Assembly (NCBI RefSeq): GCF_003265705.1
Contig: NW_020312828.1
Location: 59,190,391 to 59,254,390, forward strand
Source: Callorhinus ursinus
Taxonomy: Eukaryota; Chordata; Mammalia; Carnivora; Otariidae
DNA: 64,000 nt
Reading direction: 5' to 3'
The position numbers and the translations under genes are program-made. Every line of letters starts with the position of its first letter. The stretch's first letter is position 1. The notes beneath the pieces are model-generated. The model saw only the letters and a list, made by a program, of their open reading frames with translations, was not told the origin of the DNA and did no database searches. This document shows, in pieces, positions 1 through 12,142 of the stretch.

Positions 1-404
1 NNNNNNNNNNNNNNNNNNNNNNNNNNNNNNNNNNNNNNNNNNNNNNNNNNNNNNNNNNNNNNNNNNNNNNNNNNNNNNNNNNNNNNNNNNNNNNNNNNNN
101 NNNNNNNNNNNNNNNNNNNNNNNNNNNNNNNNNNNNNNNNNNNNNNNNNNNNNNNNNNNNNNNNNNNNNNNNNNNNNNNNNNNNNNNNNNNNNNNNNNNN
201 NNNNNNNNNNNNNNNNNNNNNNNNNNNNNNNNNNNNNNNNNNNNNNNNNNNNNNNNNNNNNNNNNNNNNNNNNNNNNNNNNNNNNNNNNNNNNNNNNNNN
301 NNNNNNNNNNNNNNNNNNNNNNNNNNNNNNNNNNNNNNNNNNNNNNNNNNNNNNNNNNNNNNNNNNNNNNNNNNNNNNNNNNNNNNNNNNNNNNNNNNNN
401 NNNN
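1..404. other. Assembly gap (N run)
   Basis: All 404 positions are N. The known sequence resumes inside the 5' untranslated region of a young L1, so the gap probably hides the 5' end of that element and its left target-site duplication. Confidence 0.99.
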
Positions 405-525
405 CTTTCCCTTTCTTTTCCCCTGGTTTCAGGTCTTTTCTGATTTGTATACAGTATATTTGCTGGGGACGTTGTAAACCTGTTAGCATTTCGTTCTCTC
501 ATTCATCTATTCTCCTCTGGACAAA
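405..525 (+). promoter_or_regulatory. End of L1 5' UTR
   Basis: A pyrimidine-rich leader precedes the ORF1 start at 526. In L1 the internal RNA polymerase II promoter lies further 5', which here is hidden by the assembly gap, so promoter competence cannot be judged. Confidence 0.6.
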
Positions 526-1421
526 ATGACAAGACGAAAGAAATCACCTCAGCAAAAAGAACAAGAGGTACTACCATCAGCCAGGGACCTACTCAATACA
601 GACATTAGTATGATGTCGGACCTAGAGTTCAGAATCATGACTTTAAAGATACTAGCTGGGCTTGAAAAAAGCGTGGAAGTTATTAGAGAAACCCTTTCTG
701 GAGAAATAAAAGAACTAAAATCTAACCAAATCGAAATCAAAAAGGCTATTGATGAGGTGCAATCCAAAATGGGGGCACTGCTAGGATAAATGAGGCAGAA
801 GAGAGAATCAGCGATATAGAAGACCAAATGATGGAAAATAAAGAGGCTGAGAAAAAGAGAGAGAAACAACTACAGGATCACGAGGACAGAATTCGAGAGA
901 TAAGTGATACGATAAGACGAAACAACATTAGAATAATTGGGATCCCAGAAGAAGAAGAAGAGAGAGAGAGGGGGGCAGAAGGTATATTGGAGCAAATTAT
1001 AGCAGAAAACTTCCCTAATGTGAGGAAGGAAACAGGCATTAAAATCCAGGAGGCACAGAGAACCCCTCTCAAAATCAATAAAAATAGGTCAACACCCCGA
1101 CATCTAATAGTAAAACTTACGAGTCTCAGAGACAAAGAGAAAATCCTGAAAGCAGCTCGGGAGAAGAGATATGTAACCTACAAGGGTAGAAACATTAGAT
1201 TGGCAACAGACCTATCCACAGAGACGTGGCAGGCCAGAAAGGACTGGCAAGATATCTTCAGAGCACTAAACGAGAAAAATATGCAGCCAAGAATACTATA
1301 TCCAGCTAGGCTGTCACTGAAAATAGAAGGAGAGATAAAAAGCTTCCAGAACAAACAAAAACTAAAGGAATTTGCAAACACGAAACCAGCCCTCCAAGAA
1401 ATATTGAGAGGGGTCCTCTAA
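526..1421 (+). pseudogene. L1 ORF1 (ORF1p), frameshifted
   Basis: ORF1p is the RNA-binding, nucleic-acid chaperone protein that trimerises and coats L1 RNA in the cytoplasmic particle. The frame opens at ATG 526 (MTRRKKSPQQK) and runs to a stop at 787-789. From about 780 the reading continues in a different frame (ARINEAEERISDIEDQ) without interruption to 1421. The parts are a basic N-terminus, a charged heptad-like coiled coil (about residues 30-125), an RRM core starting at NNIRIIGIPE, and a C-terminal domain with YPARLSLKIEGEIKSF. The frame change lies between about 770 and 782 and fits a small deletion of 1 or 4 bases. The rejoined length would be about 300 codons, close to other mammalian ORF1 proteins. 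The product made from ATG 526 would stop after 87 residues, without the RNA-binding domains. Confidence 0.93.
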
Positions 1422-1503
1422 GCAAAGAGAGAACCTAAAAGCAGCAAAGAGCAGAAACGAACACAGACAACAGACAGTTAACAGTCACCTTACAGGTAAT
1501 ACA

Positions 1504-4500
1504 ATGGCACTAAATTCATACCTTTCAATAGTTACCCTGAATGTAAATGGGCTCAATGCCCCAATCAAAAGACACAGGCTATCAGATTGGATTAAAAAAC
1601 AAGACCCATCAATATGCTGTCTGCAAGAGACTCATTTTAGACGCAAAGACACCCCCAGATTGAAAGTGAGGGGGTGGAAAACCATTTACCATGCTAATGG
1701 ACACCAAAAGAAAGCTGGGGTGGCAATCCTTATATCAGACAAACTAGATTTTAAAACAAAGACTGTAATAAGAGATGAGGAAGGACACTATATCCTACTT
1801 AAAGGGTCTATCCAACAAGAAGATCTAACAATTGTAAATATCTATGCCCCGAACATGGGAGCAGCCAATTATATAAGGCAATTAATAACAAAAGCAAAGA
1901 AACACATTGACAACAATACAATAATAGTGGGGGACTTTAACACCCCCCTGACTGAAATGGACAGATCATCTAAGCAAAAGATCAACAAGGAAATAAAGAC
2001 TTTAAATGACACACTGGACCAAATGGACTTCACAGACATATTCAGAACATTCCATCCCAAAGCAACGGAATACACATTCTTCTCTAGTGCCCATGGAACA
2101 TTCTCCAGAATTGATCACATCCTAGGTCACAAATCAGGTCTCAATCGGTACCAAAAGATTGGGATCATTCCCTGCATATTTTCAGACCACAATGCTTTGA
2201 AACTAGAACTCAACCACAAGAGGAAAGTCGGAAAGAACTCAAATACATGGAGGCTAAAGAGCATCCTACTAAAGAATGAATGGGTCAACCAGGAAATTAA
2301 AGAAGAATTAAAAAAATTCATGGAAACCAATGAAAATGAAAACACAACTGTTCAAAATCTTTGGGATACAGCAAAGGCGGTCCTGAGAGGAAAGTATATA
2401 GCAATACAAGCCTTTCTCAAGAAACAAGAAAGGTCTCAAATACACAACCTAACCCTACACCTAAAGGAGCTGGAGAAAGAACAGCAAATAAAGCCTAAAC
2501 CCAGCAGGAGAAGAGAAATCATAAAGATCAGAGCAGAAATCAATGAACTAGAAACCAAAAGAACAGTAGAACAGATCAACGAAACTAGGAGCTGGTTCTT
2601 TGAAAGAATTAACAAGATTGATAAACCCCTGGCCAGACTGATCAAAAAGAAAAGAGAAATGACCCAAATCAACAAAATCATGAATGAAAGAGGAGAGATC
2701 ACAACCAACACCAAAGAAATACAAACAATTATAAGAACATATTATGAGCAACTCTATGCCAGCAAATTAGAGAACCTGGAAGAAATGGGTGCATTCCTAG
2801 AGATGTATCAACTACCAAAATTGAACCAGGAAGAAATAGAAAACCTGAACAGACCTATAACCACTAAGGAAATTGAAACAGTCATCAAAAATCTCCCAAG
2901 AAACAAAAGCCCAGGGCCAGACGGCTTCCCGGGGGAATTCTATCAGACATTTCAAGAAGAATTAATACCTATTCTCCTGAAACTGTTCCAAAAAATAGAA
3001 ATGGAAGGGAAACTTCCAAACTCATTTTATGAGGCCAGCATTACCTTGATCCCAAAACCAGACAAAGACCCCATCAAAAAAGAGAATTACAGATCAATAT
3101 CCTTGATGAACATGGATGCAAAAATTCTCACCAAAATACTAGCCAATAGGATCCAACAGTACATTAAAAGGATTATTCACCATGACCAAGTGGGATTTAT
3201 TCCTGGGCTGCAAGGCTGGTTCAACATCCGCAAATCAATCAACGTGATACAATACATTAACAAAAGAAAGAACAAGAATCATATGATCCTCTCAATAGAT
3301 GCAGAAAAAGCATTTGACAAAGTACAACATCCTTTCTTGATCAAAACTCTTCAGAATATAGGGATAGAGGGTACATACCTCAATATCATAAAAGCCATCT
3401 ATGAAAAACCTACAGCGAGTATCATTCTCAATGGGGAAAGGCTGAGAGCCTTTCCCCTAAGGTCAGGAACGCGGCAGGGATGTCCACTCTCACCACTGCT
3501 ATTCAACATAGTATTAGAAGTCCTAGCCACAGCAATCAGACAACAAAAAGAAATCAAAGGCATCCAAATCGGCAAAGAGGAAGTCAAACTCTCACTCTTT
3601 GCAGATGATATGATACTGTATGTGGAAAACCCAAAAGACTCCACCCCAAAACTGCTAGAACTCATACAGGAATTCAGTCAAGTAGCAGGATATAAAATCA
3701 ATGCACAGAAATCAGTGGCATTCCTATACACCAACAACAAGACAGAAGAGAGACAAATCAAGGAGTCTATCCCATTTACAATTGCACCCAAAACCATTAG
3801 ATACCTAGGAATAAATCTAACCAAAGAGGCAAAGGATCTGTACTCAGAAAACTATAAAATACTCATGAAAGAAATTGAAGAAGACACAAAGAAATGGAAA
3901 AACGTTCCATGCTCATGGATTGGGAGAATCAACATTGTGAAGATGTCAATGCTACCTAGAGCAATCTACACATTCAATGCAATCCCCATCAAAATACCAT
4001 CCACTTTTTTCAAAGAAATGGAACAAATAATCCTAAAATTTGTATGGAACCAGAAGAGACCCTGAATAGCCAGAGGAATACTGAAAAAGAAAAGCAAAGC
4101 TGGCGGCATCACAATTCCGGACTTCCAGCTCTATTACAAAGCTGTCATCATCAAGACAGTATGGTACTGGCACAAAAACAGACACATAGATCAATGGAAC
4201 AGAATCGAGAGCCCAGAAATGGACCCTCAACTCTATGGTCAACTTATTTTTGACAAAGCAGGAAAGAATGTCCAATGGCAAAAAGACAGTCTCTTCAACA
4301 AATGGTGTTGGGAAAATTGGACAGCCACATGCAGAAGAATGAAACTGGACCATTTCCTTACACCTCACACAAAAATAGACTCCAAATGGTTGAAAGACCT
4401 AAATGTGAGACAGGAGTCCATCCAAATCCTAAAGGAGAACACAGGTAGCAACCTTTTCGACCTTAGCCGCAGCAACTTCTTCCTAGAAACATCGCCAAAG

Positions 4501-5319
4501 GCACGGGAAGCCAGGGCAAAAATGAACTATTGGGATTTCATCAAGATAAAAAGCTTTTGCACAGCAAAAGAAACAGTCCACAAAACCAAAAGACAACCGA
4601 CAGAATGGGAGAAAATATTTGCAAACGACATATCAGATAAAGGGCTAGTATCCAAAATCTATAAAGAACTTATCAAACTCAACACCCAAAGAACAAATAA
4701 TCCAATCAAGAAATGGGCAGAAGACATGAATAGACATTTCTCCAAAGAAGACATCCAAATGGCCAACAGGCACATGAAAAAGTGCTCAACATCACTCGGC
4801 ATCAGGGAAATCCAAATCAAAACCTCAATGAGATACCACCTCACACCCGTCAGAATGGCTAAAATTAACAAGTCAGGGAACGACAGATGTTGGCGGGGAT
4901 GTGGAGAAAGGGGAACCCTCCTACACTGTTGGTGGGAATGCAAGCTGGTGCAACCCCTCTGGAAAACAGTATGGAGGTTCCTCAAACAGTTGAAATTAGA
5001 GCTACCGTTCGATCCAGCAATTGCACTACTGGGTATTTACCACAAAGATACAAATGTAGGGATCCGAAGGGGTACATGTACCCCAATGTTTATAGCAGCA
5101 ATGTCCACAATAGCCAAACTGTGGAAAGAGCCAAGATGCCCATCGACAGATGAATGGATAAAGAAGAGGTGGTATATATACACAATGGAATATTATGCAG
5201 CCATCAAAAGGAATGAGATCTTGCCATTTGCAACGACGTGGATGGAACTGGAGGGTGTTATGCTGAGTGAAATAAGTCAATCAGAGAAAGACATGTATCA
5301 CATGACCTCACTGATATGA
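1504..5319 (+). pseudogene. L1 ORF2 (endonuclease-reverse transcriptase), one premature stop
   Basis: ORF2p nicks target DNA and reverse-transcribes L1 RNA in place in the nucleus. ATG 1504 opens an 853-residue frame ended by TGA at 4063-4065. The same frame then stays open, without any shift, to the natural stop at 5317-5319, giving 1272 codons, close to the usual ORF2 length. The apurinic-type endonuclease domain has N13 (LNVNGLN), E42 (QETH), D144 (GDFNTP) and D228-H229 (SDH). The reverse transcriptase has FADDMILY with D701-D702 (bases 3598 onward). The C-terminal cysteine motif CX3CX7HX4C is at residues 1129-1146. All these residues are present. The stop at codon 854 falls after the RT core and before the cysteine-rich end, and looks like a CGA to TGA transition at a CpG. 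The truncated product would keep endonuclease and RT but lose the C-terminal segment that L1 mobility requires. Confidence 0.96.
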
Positions 5320-5780
5320 GGAATTCTTAATCTCAGGAAACAAACTGAGTGTTACTGGAGTGGTTGGGGGTGGGAGGGATGGGATGGCTGGGTGATAGAC
5401 ATTGGGGAGGGTATGTGCTACGGTGAGCGCTGTGAATTGTGCAAGACTGTTGAATCACAGATCTGTACTTCTGAAACAAATAACGCAACATATTTTAAGA
5501 AAAAAGGAAAAGAAGAAGATAACAGGAGAGGAAGAAAAGGGGAGTATGTCAGAGGGGGAGACGAACCATGAGAGGTGATGGACTCTGAAAAACTGAGGGT
5601 TCTAGAGGGTAGGGGGGTGGGGGGATGGGTTAGCCTGGTGATGGGTATTGAGGAGGGCACGTTTTGCATGGTGCACTGGGTGTTATGAACAAACAATGAA
5701 TCATGGAACACTGCATCAAAAACTAATGATGTAATATATGGTGATTAACATAACAATAAAAAAAATTAAAAAAAAAAAGG
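5320..5780 (+). other. L1 3' UTR, G-rich, with poly(A) signal and tail
   Basis: This follows the ORF2 stop and carries two G-run clusters (5366-5383 and 5607-5629), AATAAA at 5755-5760 and an A-rich tail. G-rich 3' UTR tracts are a known feature of mammalian L1s. Confidence 0.9.
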
Positions 5781-8700
5781 TAAAATCTTAAGGTAATCAA
5801 CAAATTACCTCAGCTGATCTTCATTCCTTGAAGAAGATATGACATGTAGAAGGAATTATACTTTATGGTAATAAGGATTTGCAAAAATAAATGAATAAAT
5901 AAAAAGGATTGATTGATCAAAATTTATATCATGAATTAAATCTGGAAATGCTATGGAAGCAAGTGTAAACTTTGGTATATAAGAAACAGAAAGCTAGCTC
6001 CTCACAGCCTCTATGTAGCTTTCAATGCCAACATATGGGGATGTTTCTATATCTAGAAACAAATAATTAAAGAATTCAGTCTTAGATCAAAGCTAAATGG
6101 ACATTCCCTTGGAAGCAGGTATGTGCCTCAATAAAATCTGATCTCTATGGGATTTGTACCAATTTGGACATATGTATACTCAGTTTTTAAATAAATATAA
6201 GAAAGTGATAATTATATTAACTATAAGAGATATCTTTTTATCTAGTAGGGTTATTTCCAGCTTGTATACTGAGACATTTCTCAACTTATTCTCATAAAAT
6301 CTAAGTATATACACTTTTTCCAGATTGACTGGAATTTATTGGTACCTTACTTATTAGCAAACTGCAGGAACTCATATTTTACCCTTTCTCTGACACCACC
6401 ATTCATTTGGTCTCTCAAACTCAAGATTCCAAATATTTTTTATGTAAACTTTTACTTCATTCCATATGGTCAGTTGTTACTAAGACTTGTCAAAATTGAA
6501 CTTGAGTTATTTTTTTATTTAATATTTCCTTTCTTCCAATGACTAATATATGTGGTACCTTCCTAATCTCAATAGTCTGCTGATCATTTCAGCAGTTCTC
6601 AGGTGATCTTTTGGCCTTTGTCAAACTTCCTGCTGTTAAAGTGATGTTTAAAAAAAATTTCTTTTGGCACAGTAAAACTATAAATTTTTTTTTAATCATC
6701 ACTTTAGCAGCAAAATCTTTTCTGAATTCTATATTATTTAGGACCTTGGGTTACAAATTACAGAAAACTCAACTGTGTAAGAAAACTTTGCCATCTGACC
6801 ACACATTAGTCACTTGGGAGACTAGGAATCATAGTCTCTATCTGGGGCTGTGGGTAAGCCAACACGAGGGTTCAGTCTGTCCATCACTGAAAATAGACAG
6901 ATCCTGGTAACATTTAGCAGACTGCACAGCCACACACAAAAAAACTTTGTAATCATATTGTTTTGTTTGGTTTGGTTTGGTTTTTAAATGACCCTAGCAA
7001 AAGTATTTTTAGATTGAAAGAACTATAGTATGATTAGCCCAGCAACATTTTTTTTGAAAACTATGCTCTGCTGAGGCTCTACATTCAGCCAAGATGCCCT
7101 TAGGCTGCCTCTGGGGCCAAAAGGTGGTTGAGCAATAAGAATTCTGGCCACTCAATTCTTCTTCAACAAGAATAGCATTATATACCCCACCTCTATACCA
7201 CATCATAGACATTTTAATCACAGACATTTTCTCATCCTGAAATAGATAAATATTCTTCTTGACAGGCCCATCTCCATTACTTAAGCAATTTTTTTTTAAG
7301 GTCGAATTGTATTGAAGCAGACTGAAACTCTTCTCAGATATTATTCTATAAGAAAAAGGAAAACTGAAAAAAATATTCTGGTATGTATGCAAGAAAAAAA
7401 TTTTCTATTTGCAATGTGAGAAGAAAATTTTTCTATTTGGAATACAGAGAAGAATGTGATTTATAAGATAGGTATGCTCCAATAATAGGAAAGGGCAACT
7501 TTGGTCTGAATTTAATGTTAGATCCCAATATTTTTACCTTCCTGACGAGTATTTATGACTTCCTATTAAGTCTTACAGTGCTGTAGGGGACAAGGAATGG
7601 TATTCTTTGAATTCCCCAACCCATCTCCACACCCATCCACTTAATTTTTTTACCCTTGTCTGCTACATGTTTCTTGGTATTTAGAATCTTAGAGCGTTGT
7701 CAATAGAGAGAAAGCTGACCTCTGACGTCTAGCACACAGTTATAATTTCAATTCCAAGTGAACACCCACTCAATCCCTTTGACAGTAATCCTTGCCAAAG
7801 CTTTAATACATAGGGTGAAATCTCCCAAGGCTAGAACTTTTTCTTGGCAGAAGAACATCAAGGGGATGGAAAATGCTTTGAAAGAAGGACCTAAGGTTTT
7901 TTTTTTTTTTTTAATTTTTACACATTAAAGCTTTATCTTTGCCAAGTGCTTCTTCAAGGTTCAGCCCACAATGTCTAAAGGATAGAAAGTGCCTTATGAG
8001 ATTTTGCTATGATGGGATTTATTAAAGGACTTCATGTGGTTTATACCATCAGAGATAGCTGAAAGGCCCTGGCATTCATATTCCCAAACTGGCTCCAGTG
8101 ATTTTTCTGCTCTCCCACTTGATCTCTCAGAATTGAGGCATAGAATCCACATTGCTATAATAGTTTCACTCATTTTCTTTTCCTTAAAATTTCACTCTTT
8201 CATTTGTGATTATCCTATTTTTCCATTCTCAAAGTTTATATTATTTCTAATTTTATTTCTTTTGCATTTTATCACAGCATACATTAAATTCTAGATACAT
8301 GAAGAAAAACTAGAAACAATCATTAATTTCTTCTAGCTGTATTGCCCTACCACATTAATACTGTGTGAGGCATTTCTTTTGCTCAAATTCAGGACATTTT
8401 GTTCTATTCTAACCTTTGTTTTCTTTGTTCTATTAATTCTCATTTGGGGCTTCCATAATAATAATTTGTTATTCTCCTTCATATAGTTCCCTATTATTCA
8501 TTCCTTAATGCTCATCCTCAAACCTGTAACTGGGTAATTTTTTAATAAAAAATCTGGGTATTTTGTAGTATGTAGTGTATTATGTAGTATGACTGATCTA
8601 GGACACATACTGAATTTATTCAGTCCCCTTCAAAGAAAATATTTCATTTTAGTTAATTGCCCATGTTTATTAATGTTTCTACTCTACTCAAATAGTGGAG

Positions 8701-11504
8701 AGGTTAAACAATAGCTCTCTAAGGCAGGGAGTCTCAAGAATTAAGGACATTTCGTGAAGGGTAAGTATCCTCAGGTGACCAGTATCCAAGGGGGAGGAAT
8801 GTAGGTTTCAAAAAACTTACTCTTCAGTAACCCTTCATCTTCCTTTTCTGAGATCCAACCCCTTATTTCCCTCTCATGGCTCAAGGGCATAAGGACTGGC
8901 ATAGTTCAAAACCATTTAATTTGTGAAAACTAATTAAATATGCAAATAGCATTTCATAGGGTGGAGATCAAAGATACGAAACTACTACTACCAGAAAATA
9001 TTTTTCGTTTTAAAATATGGCAAATACATTGTGTAAAACAGAAGCATCCACTATTATTGTAATTAACAATTGTCAAGGAAATTAAAGTATCAGTTGGTAA
9101 GTTTAGCATGTGAAACTATTTGTAAAATTCTGAACATGTGGTTTAAGATGATAACATTAGGGTGATCATATTTATTGCCCAAGCTGGGGCACTTGCAAGT
9201 ATGAAAGAGAGCACTATTAATAATTATGTTGGATGACAGGTATAAACTAAGACTGCCTCTAAATAAAGTGAAACATGATCACTCTTTAAAAATCACAGAG
9301 AAACTGCATACACTTAGATACAAATACAGCCCATTATTCCATAACTACTTTTTAATAAAAATGTTGTAAGATCCCCAGATAACATAAATGAAGTAGAAAG
9401 AAAAAAATAACGATCAATTACAAGGAAACCAGTTTCTATAAAAAGCATGAAAAAGCAGACAGAGGAACTACCACTATAATTAGGGAATACATGATCAGTA
9501 TCCTAGAATGGAAAAGAGAGTAGACAGTCAGAATAAAAGAAGTGTCTTGATTTCTCTTTCAATTCAAAATAAAACTGAATTATAAAATGGAGACAACTTC
9601 AAGAGATTTCTAATCTAGGTCAGCATGATTAAATTGAAAATAAGAGTACAGGTTGACCATCTAAGAGTATTGGTTATTTATCTGATAGTTTAGTCATTAG
9701 CAGTGATCAAAACTTCTGTGGAATAAACTGGAGGCTGATAGATTCAGGTGCCCTATTAACTACTGCACACCTGGTTAACAGTTTACACACTTTCAGGGTA
9801 TGAGCACACACATAATTTATCAATAGGCTTTAGGAATTTTTCCTTTTAACTAAAAGAGTTGAAAATGCATAAAAACAGAAAATGCTTCTTATAAATATTT
9901 ATAACTTAAAACATTTATTCAATGCCTGTATTCACATGAAAATAGGCTAGAATTTGTCCTAAGAATATTATTAAGGTCTAGCCCTTGTTCATAAACAACA
10001 GCAATGTTCATTTCTACTATAAAAGACGGGCCTATAACGGTTGCAAAAATCATAGAATTTTAGACTAGAAAAAGAAGTCGTAATTGCTTTTAAAGCTGTA
10101 AATACAATAAATCCATCATTAAGAAAACATCCAACTTAATATTGAAATATGTTTTTGTCATTAATAATAATGTAACATTTAAAATCTAACATACTATTCA
10201 TAATATTTGCTCTATTTAAAATAGAAAGACTTGTAAAGCAAAACTGTGATCTTCATCTCATCACTGGAACAAAATTCAAATACTTAAAATGACACTCAAA
10301 GTTATTTCTATTTTCAAGACTCTGTCCTTGTTTACATAATCTTACCTGTGCTCAGCAAGCCGTAAACAAATATTTCATTCTATAATAAATAAATTCAAAC
10401 TTATAACAAAAATATTTATAAAGCTGTTTAGGGAACCTAACTTCTAACTCAATTTTTAGAAGTAAGCAAAGCTGGTGTTCTTTTGTTTGTTTGTTTTTAC
10501 TATAAATTCTTTTTGGCAAACACTAATTATCAGAACTTCCTATATAAAATTACAGATTTTTTCAACACAGATATGAACAGAGTTTATTTTTCATTGGTAT
10601 AGAGAACAAAATATGTTCTATTTTCCCTAGCATATCAACATTAGTAAGTAAAGTCATTATTTCCTTTACCAGAAAAAATTAATACAAATCAATTCATAGA
10701 AGAAAGTAGGGTAATGCTATTGAGTTGGGTGTTTTTCTTAAAGATCAGTAACTTACCACAAGTTCTGAATGCAGATATTTTCCATCTGAAACCCTATGGT
10801 ATTGAGATGAAACAGGTTTTAATGGTGATAAACTTGCCAAGAATTTTTGGTTTTACACAAATAATTGACTTTAGGGTCTTGTGAAATGAAAAATGAAATT
10901 GACTTTAGGGTCTTGTTTTGCTTTGTTTTAATTTTAAAATCTACCTTTGCTTTGTGTTTCCAAAGTACTGTGACTCTGGGAATGATAAGATGCCCCCCTC
11001 CCCCAATTTTGGGCCTGTTTAAACCTCCCTAGGTCCCTCTACCACCAAAGCACTGTGGTTAGGGGAGGCATGATTTGGTGGGACCATTAATTTGTTTGAG
11101 GCTATAATTTTTGTTCCAGTAACTAACACTTCATTAAGTTGAAATAGTTTCATTATGAAAGGAAATATTCACAGAGAATTTAACCAATGAATGGAAAATT
11201 ACTAAGTTTCCAACCAGCCTGATTCAGATGAAATGTAAAGCTTATTAATAAAATTGGTTTATGTTTTGAATTTTTAAAATTTTTTAATCATAGGAGAATG
11301 AAGACAAGAGGTTATGTGCAAGCTTTCAAGTTTACCACAGAGAAGCAAAAATGGCATATAAAAATAATTCATTATTCTTTTAAAATGTGTCAGCTTCTAT
11401 TTCACTGAAATTAAATGCAAATGTATGCTTTGTTTTCCTTAAAAAAAATATGTGTTATATCCTGGATGTTATACTCTCATTTAAGCACAGAAATTCAGTT
11501 TTGT
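5781..11504. other. AT-rich sequence without a recognised gene
   Basis: No exon-like open frame, RNA gene or clear repeat was recognised over 5.7 kb. It contains short T runs (for example around 7898-7912), a (TTTGG)-like run near 6963-6985, and a 20-base direct repeat at 10863-10882 and 10897-10916. The frames present (up to 127 codons at 7009-7392, minus strand) have no recognisable domain and AT-driven composition. Very old repeats may be hidden here. Confidence 0.6.
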
Positions 11505-11640
11505 TCCATTTCATTCATTCATTCAATAGCTATTTACTGAGCACCCACTTTGGTCAAAGCATTGAACTAGAACACCAAGGCAAAAAGCCCCAACATCTGT
11601 CCTTTCCTCAGGAACTAACATTACAGGCAGTGATATAGAG
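11505..11640 (-). mobile_element. L2 LINE 3' end, minus strand (probable)
   Basis: The run 'tcattcattcattcaatag', then 'tatttactgagcacccac', then a decayed segment up to 'ggaactaacattacag' is the reverse complement of the L2 3' end (gagctcc-type motif, 'gtgctcaataaat', terminal TGAA repeats). Divergence is high. Confidence 0.55.
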
Positions 11641-11935
11641 ATTATATAACCAAAGTCAAGTTATTTCATTACAGTCATAGTAAGTGGCATGAGGGTAAAG
11701 TCCAGGGTACTAAGAATGTTTCTCTGAAGAAGTAGAACTTAAATTTACATGCAAAGAACAAACATATCGGGCTTAGGTGAAGGAGGAAGACAGGAAAGAT
11801 AATTCATAAAAATACACACCCTGAGGTGGAAAATAGCCTGACTCATTTGAGAAAATGAAAAAGAAAAAAGGGATGGGTGGGTGGTGCTGCTACTAAAACT
11901 GGAACACAAAGAACCAAGCAGAAAAGAATGCTGAC

Positions 11936-12142
11936 CCTCTGGAGTCAGACATATTGGATTCAAATCCTCCAGTGTCACTTCCACATTGTATGATCTTGAG
12001 AAACTTAAGTTTCTTCATCTATAGGATAGAGATAATAATAGTTTTGATTCTATAGTGGTTACAGATTAAATAGTTAACACAGTTAAAAGTTTATGGTGGT
12101 ACCAGGCACATAAGAAATGCTACAGAAATACTAGCTATTATA
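11936..12142 (-). mobile_element. MIR SINE, minus strand
   Basis: On the plus strand the order is 'ggagtcagacatattggatt', 'atgatcttgagaaactta', 'cttcatctataggataga', 'gataataatag', 'ccaggcacataagaaatgct'. This matches the reverse complement of the ancient mammalian tRNA-derived SINE MIR from box region to tail. Confidence 0.8.

Larger units (their letters stand above)
405..5780 (+). mobile_element. Young LINE-1 (L1), nearly full length
   Basis: A non-LTR retrotransposon with the standard order: end of the 5' UTR (405-525), ORF1 (526-1421), an inter-ORF spacer of about 82 bases, ORF2 (1504-5319), a G-rich 3' UTR, an AATAAA signal at 5755-5760 and an A-rich tail ending near 5780. ORF2 reads in one frame over 1272 codons with a single stop, so the copy is recent compared with the other L1s here. 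The 3' UTR has the same layout as the minus-strand L1 end at 20386. The 5' end lies in the assembly gap, so full length cannot be proved and the target-site duplication cannot be seen. The two visible lesions, one in each ORF, should make this copy unable to move on its own. Confidence 0.97.

Noticed and set aside
4033..4368. 111-codon minus-strand frame over L1 ORF2
   Set aside because: It is an antisense shadow of the ORF2 coding sequence, as are the other minus-strand frames between 549 and 5280.
7009..7392. 127-codon minus-strand frame
   Set aside because: No recognisable domain, no splice-site or promoter context; length is within chance for AT-rich DNA of this size.
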